Shown here one piece after another: positions 57,444-64,000 of a DNA stretch of 64,000 nucleotides (position 1 is its first letter; every line of letters begins with the position of its first letter). The DNA is from Streptomyces griseoluteus. GTDB taxonomy: Bacteria; Actinomycetota; Actinomycetes; Streptomycetales; Streptomycetaceae. The notes under the pieces were generated by a model. The model did not search any database. It was not told where the DNA came from and saw only the letters and a list, made by a program, of their open reading frames with translations. Made by a program: the position numbers and the translations under genes. The stretch is taken from NCBI GenBank assembly GCA_000717735.1, contig JOBE01000023.1:35151-99150 (forward strand), in the 5' to 3' direction.

Positions 57444-57600
57444 GCCTCTTCCTCCACAGGAGAACCTCGCGTCAAGACACCGTAACCATCGACGGTTCTC
57501 CACCACAAGAGGGGGCAGAAGAAATTATCCTGCGTGACCCCCCTGTCGACGGAAGTTTTTCCTGTCAGTCGGGGTCGAGGCCACCCTTCCGCCGTCCCGG

Positions 57601-58152
57601 TCAGCCCAGCGGCTTGACCAGGAGCTCGAACTCGAGGCCTTCCCGCTGCGGCACGCCGAACCGCTCGTCGCCGTACGGGAACGGGGACATCCGGCCGGTG
57701 CGCCGGTAGCCGCGCCGCTCGTACCAGGCGATCAGCTCCTCGCGCACGGAGATCACCGTCATGTGCATCTCCCGCGCGCCCCAGAGCTCGCGCACCCGGC
57801 GCTCCGCCTCCGCGATGATCTGCTTGCCGAGGCCGGCGCCCTGCAGTTCGGGGCGGACCGCGAACATGCCGAAGTAGGCGGCCTCGCCGCGGTCCTCCAG
57901 CTGGCAGCAGGCGACGATCTCGCCGTCGCTCTCGACGACCAGGAGCCGGCTGCCCGGGGTGGTGATCACGCGGGCCACGCCGTCGGGGTCGGTGCGCTGC
58001 CCCTGGAGCAGGTGCGCCTCGGTGGTCCAGCCCCGCCGGCTCGCGTCGCCCCGGTAGGCCGACTGGACGAGCGGGACGAGCGCGGGAACGTCGTCCAGGA
58101 CCGCATCGCGGTAGCTGATCCGGCCGGTCTCCTGCAACGTGGCGGTGTCCAT
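57601..58152 (-). CDS. GNAT-family N-acetyltransferase
   Basis: This 183-residue protein begins ISYRDAVLDDVPALVPLVQSAY, and has EIVACCQLEDRGEAAYFGMFAVRPELQGAGLGKQ cut at the acetyl-CoA loop RPELQGAGLGKQIIAEAE, and the C-terminal IAWYERRGYRRTG. This is a complete GNAT fold. The acceptor is unknown. It is divergent from the DUF5134-like gene. Confidence 0.88.
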   Translation of the reverse strand: MDTATLQETGRISYRDAVLDDVPALVPLVQSAYRGDASRRGWTTEAHLLQGQRTDPDGVARVITTPGSRLLVVESDGEIVACCQLEDRGEAAYFGMFAVRPELQGAGLGKQIIAEAERRVRELWGAREMHMTVISVREELIAWYERRGYRRTGRMSPFPYGDERFGVPQREGLEFELLVKPLG

Positions 58153-58325
58153 GTGAACGGGGCTCCCCTCGGGTGCTGACGGTCGCCGAACGCGACCGTC
58201 CCGAGCCTAACGCGCGGGCCCTTCACTCCCCTTCGTACGCCTCCGCGCGCCCGTGCGCCCGCGTGCGCACGGTCGACGGCGGGCATTCCTCCGGGGACGG
58301 TACGGCGTCGAGGGGGAGGTGTGCC

Positions 58326-58904
58326 GTGCACGGACCGGCTCTGTCCGGGTGGCTCATGGTCGCGCTGTGCGCGGCGACGGGGGTGTACTGCCTGCTGCGG
58401 ATGCGCGTGTGCGCCGGGGAGGAGCGTCGGGCGGCGGGCGGCGAGGCGGTGATGGGATTCGGGATGGCGTCCATGGCGCTGCCCGCGGCCGTGCTCACGC
58501 CGCCCGCGTGGGGCTGGGCGGTGTACGCGGCGGTGTTCGGCGGCGCCGCGCTGCACGGGCTGCTCACGGTCCGGCGCGGCGGTCACCATCTGCACCATCT
58601 GGTCGGCTCGCTCGCCATGGTCTACATGGCGGTGGCGATGGCGTCACCCGCCACGGGGGCGCACACGGGGCACACGCCGGGCGCCACGAGCGGCATACCC
58701 GTCGTCACGGGCGGACTGCTCCTCTACTACATGGCGTACGTGCTGCACGCGGGCGCGAGACTCGTACCGGTGGCGGCGGTGCGGACGGCGGCGACGGCCG
58801 GCGGGCCGGGAGCGGGGCCGGCCTGGGCGACCCGGCCCGAGCTGGCGCTCGCCTGCCGGCTGTCGATGGCGCTCGCCATGCTGGCCATGCTGGTGACCTT
58901 GTGA
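58326..58904 (+). CDS. DUF5134-like membrane protein
   Basis: This 192-residue protein has about five hydrophobic helices (LSGWLMVALCAATGVYCLL, AAVLTPPAWGWAVYAAVF, LLLYYMAYVLHAGARLVPVA) and a His-rich loop GGHHLHHLVGSLAMVYMAVA that could bind a metal. GTG 58326 follows GGGGGAGG by 7 bases. Such proteins are often next to M56 peptidases, as here. Role unknown. Confidence 0.72.
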   Translation: MHGPALSGWLMVALCAATGVYCLLRMRVCAGEERRAAGGEAVMGFGMASMALPAAVLTPPAWGWAVYAAVFGGAALHGLLTVRRGGHHLHHLVGSLAMVYMAVAMASPATGAHTGHTPGATSGIPVVTGGLLLYYMAYVLHAGARLVPVAAVRTAATAGGPGAGPAWATRPELALACRLSMALAMLAMLVTL

Positions 58905-58999
58905 GAGCGGCGGGCCGGTAGGGCGGATGGGCGGGCAACGAAACCGTGGCGTACGTCACTTGCCGTCCGAGGTCATACCCCCGACCCGTACCGCGCTCA

Positions 59000-59005
59000 T
59001 AGGGT
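59000..59005 (+). promoter_or_regulatory. Possible -10 for leaderless M56 gene
   Basis: TAGGGT ends 7 bases before ATG 59013, fitting a leaderless transcript. No -35 at 17-18 bases is convincing. Confidence 0.35.
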
Positions 59006-59012
59006 GACGCCC

Positions 59013-59948
59013 ATGTGGGTCTCCCTCGCGCTGTTCCTGCTCGGCGTCCTGACCGCCCTCGCCGCACCCCGGCTGCTGTCACGGGCCGACTGGGTCGAGC
59101 GAGAACCCGTGGTGGCCCTCTGGGTGTGGCAGTGCGTGGTCGGCGCCGTCCTGCTGAGCTTCGCGCTCTCCATGACCTTCAGCGCGTCGACCGCCTGGCA
59201 GGCCGTGCGCGGACAGGTCTTCGCGCCCGCGCCGCGCGCGGTGGTCGACGCGTACGAACTCGGGACGACCGGCCCCTGGTCCGCGGTCCTCGCCGTGGTC
59301 CTCGCGGCCGGCGGCGTCTGGTCCGGCGCGATGCTCGGCCGGGAGATCGGCCGGGCCCGCGCCCGGCGCAGTCAGCGCCGTTGCGATCTGCTCGTCCGCG
59401 CCCCCCTGATGCCCGGGGAGGAGCCCGGCGAGGAGCGTCTCGTGGTCCTGGAGGGCGAGCGGGCGGACGCCTGGTGGCTCGCGGGGGCCACGCCCCGACT
59501 GGTCATCACCACGGCGGCCCTGCGGCGGTTGAAGGGGCGTCAGCTGGATGCGGTCCTGGCGCACGAGCAGGGACACGCCCGCGCCCGGCACGACTGGCTG
59601 CTGCACTCCTCGGCGGCGCTGGCCGCCGGGTTCCCCGGGATCCCGGTCTTCGCGGCCTTCCGCGAGGAGATGCACCGGCTCGTGGAGCTGGCCGCCGACG
59701 ACGTGGCCTCGCGCCGGTTCGGGCGGCTGACGATCGCGCTCGCCCTGGTCGGACTGAACGAGGACCGGGGCGTGTTCGGGCCGGGCCCGGCCCCCTACGC
59801 GGATCTCCCCCAGCGGGTGAACCGCCTGCTGACCGCGGCGCCCCGGCTCACGGCGGGGCGCCGGCTGCGGCTCACCGCGGCCGCGGCCCTGGTGCCGGTG
59901 GTCCCGGTGCTCGTGGCCTTCGTCCCGGCGCTCAGCGCGCTGGGATAG
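59013..59948 (+). CDS. M56-family (BlaR1-like) membrane metallopeptidase
   Basis: This 311-residue protein has two N-terminal membrane helices, a third near residue 90, the zinc motif LAHEQGHARARHDWLL (HExxH) with a downstream Glu in LVELAADDVASRR, and a C-terminal helix. M56 peptidases of the BlaR1 group usually activate by cleaving a BlaI repressor. No BlaI gene is adjacent here, so the target is unknown. An in-frame GTG at 59004 is an alternative start. Confidence 0.85.
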   Translation: MWVSLALFLLGVLTALAAPRLLSRADWVEREPVVALWVWQCVVGAVLLSFALSMTFSASTAWQAVRGQVFAPAPRAVVDAYELGTTGPWSAVLAVVLAAGGVWSGAMLGREIGRARARRSQRRCDLLVRAPLMPGEEPGEERLVVLEGERADAWWLAGATPRLVITTAALRRLKGRQLDAVLAHEQGHARARHDWLLHSSAALAAGFPGIPVFAAFREEMHRLVELAADDVASRRFGRLTIALALVGLNEDRGVFGPGPAPYADLPQRVNRLLTAAPRLTAGRRLRLTAAAALVPVVPVLVAFVPALSALG

Positions 59949-60047
59949 CGGCGGGTGACGGCGCGCACCTCGGCAGATCCGGGCGCGGCGGCGCGCGGGG
60001 GGCGCGCGGAGGATCACTCGGGGCGGGTCATCAGGCAGGATCGATGC

Positions 60048-60731
60048 ATGCGCTCCTCCGCCGTGCTCTCCGGCGCCCTGGCCCTTCCGCTGCTCGTGCT
60101 CGTGGCCGTGGGGTGGGCGCCCCTGCTCTCCTTCGACCTGTCGGTCGCCGAGTCGCTCCACCGTGAGGCGGTCGCCCGCCCCTGGCTCACCCGTCTCCAC
60201 CGGATTCTCACCGACTGGGTGTGGGACCCGTGGACGATGCGCGGCCTGGCCGCCGGGACCGCGGTGCTGCTGTGGTGGCGGCGGGAACGGCGCACGGCCC
60301 TGTGGCTGGCCGGGACCATGCTGTTCGCCGTGGCGCTCCAGCAGGGGGTGAAGGCGCTGGTGGACCGGGAGCGGCCGCGGTGGCCCGACCCGGTCGACTC
60401 GGCGCACTACGCCGCCTTCCCCTCGGGGCACGCGATGACGGCCATGGTCACCTGCGGCCTGCTGCTCTGGGTGCTGGCACTGCGCTGGCGGCCCGGGTGG
60501 CGCGGCTGGGGCGCGCTCGCGGGCGTGGCGCTCGTCTCGGTCCTCGGGGCCGGCTGGACGCGGATCTACCTGGGCGTGCACTGGCCGACGGACGTGCTCG
60601 GGGGCTGGCTGCTGGGCTGGTGCTGTGTGGCCGTGGCGGTCCTGACGTACCGCTGGAGCGAGCGGCGTCACGCGCGGACGGGCCTTCGGGACGGCGCACC
60701 CGGCGGGGGCAGAATGGAAAGGACACGATGA
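60048..60731 (+). CDS. PAP2-family membrane phosphatase
   Basis: This 227-residue protein has about six helices and the three phosphatase motifs: KALVDRERPRW (KX6RP), AFPSGHAMTAM (PSGH) and GWTRIYLGVHWPTDVLGG. It dephosphorylates a lipid such as phosphatidic acid or undecaprenyl pyrophosphate. Here Thr replaces the first Ser of the SRX5HX3D motif. Start at 60048 follows CAGGA. A terminator follows the stop directly. Confidence 0.9.
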   Translation: MRSSAVLSGALALPLLVLVAVGWAPLLSFDLSVAESLHREAVARPWLTRLHRILTDWVWDPWTMRGLAAGTAVLLWWRRERRTALWLAGTMLFAVALQQGVKALVDRERPRWPDPVDSAHYAAFPSGHAMTAMVTCGLLLWVLALRWRPGWRGWGALAGVALVSVLGAGWTRIYLGVHWPTDVLGGWLLGWCCVAVAVLTYRWSERRHARTGLRDGAPGGGRMERTR

Positions 60732-60732
60732 A

Positions 60733-60777
60733 GCCGTCTGTTCTGGACGATCCCCCGTGTCGCCCAGAACAGACGGC
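60733..60777 (+). terminator. Terminator after the PAP2 gene
   Basis: GCCGTCTGTTCTGG (60733-60746) and its exact complement (60764-60777) are separated by 17 bases and begin 2 bases past the stop. Confidence 0.75.
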
Positions 60778-60860
60778 ATCCCCGGCGGTGTGCCACACGG
60801 GCATGCCGACGGGATGCGCCGAGTATATTGGCCGGCAGCCAGTCAACGCAGGAGTCCAGC

Positions 60861-61541
60861 ATGTCCCCGCGTAGCCCATCGGTCAATGAAGAGCTGCGGC
60901 GACGCTCGCGGGAGCGGATTCTGCGGGCCACGGTGGAGCTGGTGGACACGCGCGGGTACGAGGCGACCACGCTCGGCGACATCGCGGAGCGGGCCGGTAC
61001 GGCGCGCGGGCTGATCTCGTACTACTTCCCCGGCAAGCGGCAGCTCCTCCAGGCGGCGGTGCACCGTCTGATGCACCTCACCCTGGAGGAGGCGCTGGAG
61101 CGCGAGCCGCGCACGGAGGACGGCCGCGAGCGGCTGGCCCGCGCGATCGACGCGATCCTGGGGCTCGCGATGGAGCGCCCCACGCTGATGCGGACCCACA
61201 TGGCGGGAATCCTGCAGGCCGAGGGGTTCGTGCAGTGCGAGGAGCAGCAGAGCCTCGCGTTCCTGCTGCGGGACACGGTCGCCCGGTACGGCTCCGAGGA
61301 CGTGGACACCGACTATCCGCTGCTGCGCGCCCTCCTGATGGGCGCGGTGGTGGCGGTCCTGCTGCCGGGCGCCAGGATGCCGCTCGCGCGGCTGCGCTCG
61401 GAGCTGTTCCACCGGTACGGACTGGACTGGGAGGCGGGCGTGCCGCCGGGCGGGGGTCCGCCAGGCGGCACGCCGGCACTCAGGTCGTCAGCCGGTCGTC
61501 AGGACCCGGGTCAGTCGTCGGTGGAGTCGAAGTCGAAGTAG
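60861..61541 (+). CDS. TetR-family transcriptional regulator
   Basis: This 226-residue repressor starts with a clear helix-turn-helix (RILRATVELVDTRGYEATTLGD with IAERAGTARGLISYYFPGKRQLL). The ligand domain has PLLRALLMGAVVAVLLPGA. The C-terminal 30 residues are a Pro/Gly/Ser-rich tail. Start at 60861 follows GGAG; TATATT at 60824-60829 is a good -10. The last 31 bases overlap the convergent LVIVD gene. Target unknown. Confidence 0.9.
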   Translation: MSPRSPSVNEELRRRSRERILRATVELVDTRGYEATTLGDIAERAGTARGLISYYFPGKRQLLQAAVHRLMHLTLEEALEREPRTEDGRERLARAIDAILGLAMERPTLMRTHMAGILQAEGFVQCEEQQSLAFLLRDTVARYGSEDVDTDYPLLRALLMGAVVAVLLPGARMPLARLRSELFHRYGLDWEAGVPPGGGPPGGTPALRSSAGRQDPGQSSVESKSK

Positions 61542-63055
61542 TTCGGCTGCGTCTGGACGTTGAGCTCGTCCATGCGGACCCGCTTCGCGGGGTCCGTACG
61601 GGGGTCGGAGAGCTTCAGCACGTCGAAGCCCTTGGCGATGTCGTTCGAGTAGATGTAGCCGTTGTAGTAGTACGCGGACCACGAGCCACCGGTCGTGATG
61701 GTGGTGGCGGACACCGGGCCGCGCTCGAAGTAGGCGATCTCCTTCGGCTTCGCCGAGTCGGTGAAGTCCCAGACGGAGACACCGCCCTGGTACCAGGCCT
61801 GGACCATGAGGTCCTTGCCCTTGACCGGGATCAGCGAGCCGTTGTGGGCGACGCAGTTCTCGGTGGATGCCTGGTGGCGCGGGATCTTGAAGTAGCTGCG
61901 GAAGACGAGATCGCGCTTCTTGCCCTTGCCCACGATGTCGTAGATGCCGTTGGCACCGCGGTTCGGGCCGACCTCGGCGTTGCAGGTGGCCCCGCCGCCG
62001 CCGCCGAGCTCGTCGGTGAAGACGACCTTGTTCGTCCGCTGGTTGAAGGTGGCGGAGTGCCAGAACGCGAAGTTGACGTTGTCCTGGACCTGGTCGATCA
62101 CCCGGGGGTGCTCGGGGTCCTCGATGTCGAAGAGGATGCCGTCACCCATGCAGGCACCGGCCGCGAGGTTCTTCTCCGGCAGCACCGTGATGTCGTGGCA
62201 TCCGGTGGTCTTGGAGACGCCCGGGTTGGTGGGTCCGCCCGGGTTGCCGCCGCCGTCCGGGCCCTCGCCCGGGAAGAGGACGGGGAAGCTGACGATCGCG
62301 GACTGCTCGGGCGCCTTGCGGGGCACCTTGATGACCGAGATGCCGTCGTGCGGGGGCTGGCAGTCGGGGAACGCGGCGTTGGGCGAGTACGAGGAGACGT
62401 ACACGTAGACGTTCTTGCCCTTGGGCACCAGCGTGTGGGTGTGCGAGCCGCAGGCGGTCTCGACGGCGGCCACGTACTTCGGGTTGGCGATGTCGCTGAT
62501 GTCGAAGATCTTCATGCCCTCCCAGGAGTCCTTGACCGAGGCGGGCTGGGAGGTGCTGGCGCAGGAGTCGTCGCTCCGCGAGGAGTCCGTCGAGAGGAAC
62601 ACGAGGTTCCCGGAGACGGAGATGTCGTTCTGGGAGCCGGGGCAGAGGACCTGGGCGACGGTCTTCGGGGCCTTCGGGTCGCTGATGTCGAAGATGCGGA
62701 AGCCGTCGTAGTTGCCGGCGAAGGCGTACTTGCCCTGGAACGCGAGGTCCGAGTTGGTGCCCTTGAGGGCGTCCTTCGGGATGTTCACGAGGTGCTCGAT
62801 GTTCGGGCTGTGGACGATCTCGTCCACGCCGGGTATCTCGCCGCTCTGGATGGCCGAGCGCGCGTCGGCCGCCTGCTCCGAGGAGACCTTGCCCCGTACG
62901 GGGTTGTCTCCGGGGTCGGGTGTGGCGGACGCGGGGCCGGCCACGAACAGTGTGGCGAGCATTCCGGCCGCGGCGGATGCCACGCCCAGGCGTCTGAGCC
63001 GTGCACGCGGGTCTCGCGTGATGGTCGTGGTACGCGGGGTACGCAACGAGGTCAC
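61511..63055 (-). CDS. Secreted LVIVD-repeat protein
   Basis: This 514-residue protein has a Sec signal peptide (basic start, then LGVASAAAGMLATLFVAG and PASA cleavage) and repeated beta-propeller LVIVD blades such as YDGFRIFDISDPKAP, WEGMKIFDISDIANPKYV and VSVWDFTDSAKPKEIAYFERG. Cysteines are paired (GCHDITV with GACMGD). It is predicted to be an extracellular beta-propeller of unknown function. GTG 63055 follows GGAGGACGGA. It is divergent from a DUF305 gene, a common pairing in streptomycetes. Confidence 0.85.
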   Translation of the reverse strand: MTSLRTPRTTTITRDPRARLRRLGVASAAAGMLATLFVAGPASATPDPGDNPVRGKVSSEQAADARSAIQSGEIPGVDEIVHSPNIEHLVNIPKDALKGTNSDLAFQGKYAFAGNYDGFRIFDISDPKAPKTVAQVLCPGSQNDISVSGNLVFLSTDSSRSDDSCASTSQPASVKDSWEGMKIFDISDIANPKYVAAVETACGSHTHTLVPKGKNVYVYVSSYSPNAAFPDCQPPHDGISVIKVPRKAPEQSAIVSFPVLFPGEGPDGGGNPGGPTNPGVSKTTGCHDITVLPEKNLAAGACMGDGILFDIEDPEHPRVIDQVQDNVNFAFWHSATFNQRTNKVVFTDELGGGGGATCNAEVGPNRGANGIYDIVGKGKKRDLVFRSYFKIPRHQASTENCVAHNGSLIPVKGKDLMVQAWYQGGVSVWDFTDSAKPKEIAYFERGPVSATTITTGGSWSAYYYNGYIYSNDIAKGFDVLKLSDPRTDPAKRVRMDELNVQTQPNYFDFDSTDD

Positions 63056-63230
63056 TCCGTCCTCCCTTGTATCCGTTCAGCGTTGAACGGGTGTTGGACA
63101 GCGGCAGTATCTTCCTTGCCGTGCACATCTCAACAGATGGCAACGCAGATGTAATGAAGGTTTTTGCTCGGACGCCCCGCGAAAAGTGCTAGGAACGGAC
63201 ACACTCACCGCAAGAACCCTGGAGGTCGCG

Positions 63231-63881
63231 TTGTTGATCCGCCGTCAGCGTGCCGTCGTCGCCGTGGCCCTGTCCACCCTCGCCGTACTCGCCCTGAGCG
63301 CCTGCGAGTCGGGGCCGGAGAAGGACGCGCCCAAGGCCGGAGCGTCGACCGGGACCACGGTGGTGGCGCCGGGGAAGCCGGGTGAACCGGCCCGGCGGAT
63401 ATCCCCGGAGGAGGCCGCCCGGCTCCTCCCCGACGACAGTCCGAACAGTGCCGACTTCCGCTACACGCAGATGATGATCGAGCACCACAGACAGGCGCTG
63501 ACCATGACGGCGCTGGCCCCGCGGCGGGCGGGCTCCTCGCAGGTCAAGAAGGTGGCCGAGAGGATCGCGGCGGCCCAGCAGCCGGAGATCAGCGCGATGG
63601 AGGGCTGGCTGAAGAACAACGGCGGCCCGCGCGAACAGCCCGGCCACGACCATCACTCGATGCCGGGCATGGCGACCGCGGCACAGCTGAAGGAGCTGGG
63701 GAGCGCCAAGGGCGAGGCCTTCGACGAGCTGTTCCTGAAGCTGATGATCACGCACCACGAGGGGGCGGTGACGATGGCCGCCGAGGTGCTGAGCGAGGGC
63801 AACAACGTCCTCGTGGAGGAGATGGCGAACGACGTGATCGCCCAGCAGACCTCGGAGATCAACAGGATGCGGTCGCTGTAG
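63231..63881 (+). CDS. DUF305 lipoprotein
   Basis: This 216-residue protein has a lipoprotein signal (LIRRQRAVVAVALSTLAVLA, then LSAC lipobox) and two DUF305 halves with His/Met-rich motifs: QMMIEHHRQALTMT, GHDHHSMPGMAT and LMITHHEGAVTMAAEVL. The motifs look like copper sites, though that is inference. TTG 63231 (5 bases after GGAGG) gives a normal signal; GTG 63186 is the alternative. It is divergent from the LVIVD gene. Confidence 0.88.
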   Translation: MLIRRQRAVVAVALSTLAVLALSACESGPEKDAPKAGASTGTTVVAPGKPGEPARRISPEEAARLLPDDSPNSADFRYTQMMIEHHRQALTMTALAPRRAGSSQVKKVAERIAAAQQPEISAMEGWLKNNGGPREQPGHDHHSMPGMATAAQLKELGSAKGEAFDELFLKLMITHHEGAVTMAAEVLSEGNNVLVEEMANDVIAQQTSEINRMRSL

Positions 63882-64000
63882 GACCCGTCGCGAGCCCCGC
63901 CGGCCCTAGGTGTTCTGTCCCGGGAGGTTGTGGACGGGTGAGCCAGGTCTCGGCTGACGTGCCTTGAACGGGTGAGGGCCTTCCGGTTCGGTGTGGATTG
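63882..64000. other. Gene-free right edge of the window
   Basis: No gene is seen in the last 119 bases. The sequence GTTCTGTCCCGGGAGGTTGT and what follows looked vaguely like streptomycete insertion-sequence flanks, but too little is present to call an element. Confidence 0.3.

Noticed and set aside
63900..64000. Left end of an IS481-type element
   Set aside because: The resemblance is only impressionistic; no inverted repeat or transposase frame is inside the window.

Overview
The window reads as chromosomal DNA of a Streptomyces or a very close relative. GC content is very high with strong GC bias at third codon positions. GTG and even TTG starts are common, many starts look leaderless, and families typical of streptomycetes are present: mycothiol-dependent maleylpyruvate isomerase-like, F420/deazaflavin Ddn-type oxidoreductase, Cds1-type cysteine desulfhydrase, DUF6643, DUF6421, DUF4865, DUF6986, LVIVD and DUF305 proteins. 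No rRNA, tRNA, CRISPR array, prophage or intact insertion sequence was found. A 5'-truncated IS5-type transposase lies at the left edge.

Layout: 0.1-1.2 kb, IS5 transposase remnant and gene-free DNA. 1.2-5.5 kb, a probable 3-hydroxybutyrate module (MHS-type MFS transporter, PucR/GAF regulator, short-chain dehydrogenase). 5.5-10.5 kb, Nudix hydrolase, apolipoprotein N-acyltransferase, a small membrane protein, a MurI-like racemase paralogue and an HpnB-like glycosyltransferase. 10.6-12.1 kb, a secreted beta-helix protein. 12.5-19.0 kb, a compact peptide-export locus: an 83-residue Cys-free, Gly-rich precursor with a double-glycine leader, a strong hairpin, an HlyD-like adaptor, a C39 peptidase/ABC exporter and a second NHLM-type ABC protein carrying an unusual Gly/Tyr-rich insert. 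19-29.3 kb, DUF6643-like, MOSC and Rv1733c-like proteins, a beta-helix-AAA+ fusion, a polytopic serine hydrolase, a DeoR regulator, two SRPBCC proteins and Cds1. 29.5-37.6 kb, small regulators, a TetR/DUF4865 pair, a methyltransferase, an SRPBCC protein, a ROK repressor facing an MFS gene across repeats and a 105-bp imperfect palindrome, and a mycothiol-type isomerase homologue. 37.7-42.7 kb, a two-component system, a TetR/Ddn pair and a geranylgeranyl-reductase-family protein. 42.8-49.1 kb, an M20 peptidase, an AAA-Nudix fusion, a ROK kinase divergent from a LacI regulator, and a DUF6986 aldolase-like protein. 49.2-52.3 kb, etfBA, then a thioredoxin, a 26-codon HVDL-type leader peptide and a flavin reductase. 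52.6-58.2 kb, acyltransferase, B3/4 protein, a DUF6421-SDR-threonine aldolase operon and a GNAT. 58.3-63.9 kb, DUF5134, M56 peptidase, PAP2, TetR, LVIVD and DUF305 proteins.

The most interesting system is the 12.5-19.0 kb locus. It has a complete processing and export apparatus next to a precursor with no cysteine and no visible modification enzyme, so the product may be an unmodified or minimally processed secreted peptide. The second is the leaderless HVDL leader peptide, whose single Cys codon sits at the base of a hairpin ahead of a flavin reductase gene: a candidate cysteine-responsive attenuator. Gene functions are inferred from recognisable motifs and family resemblance in the translated sequence. 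No database search was run.
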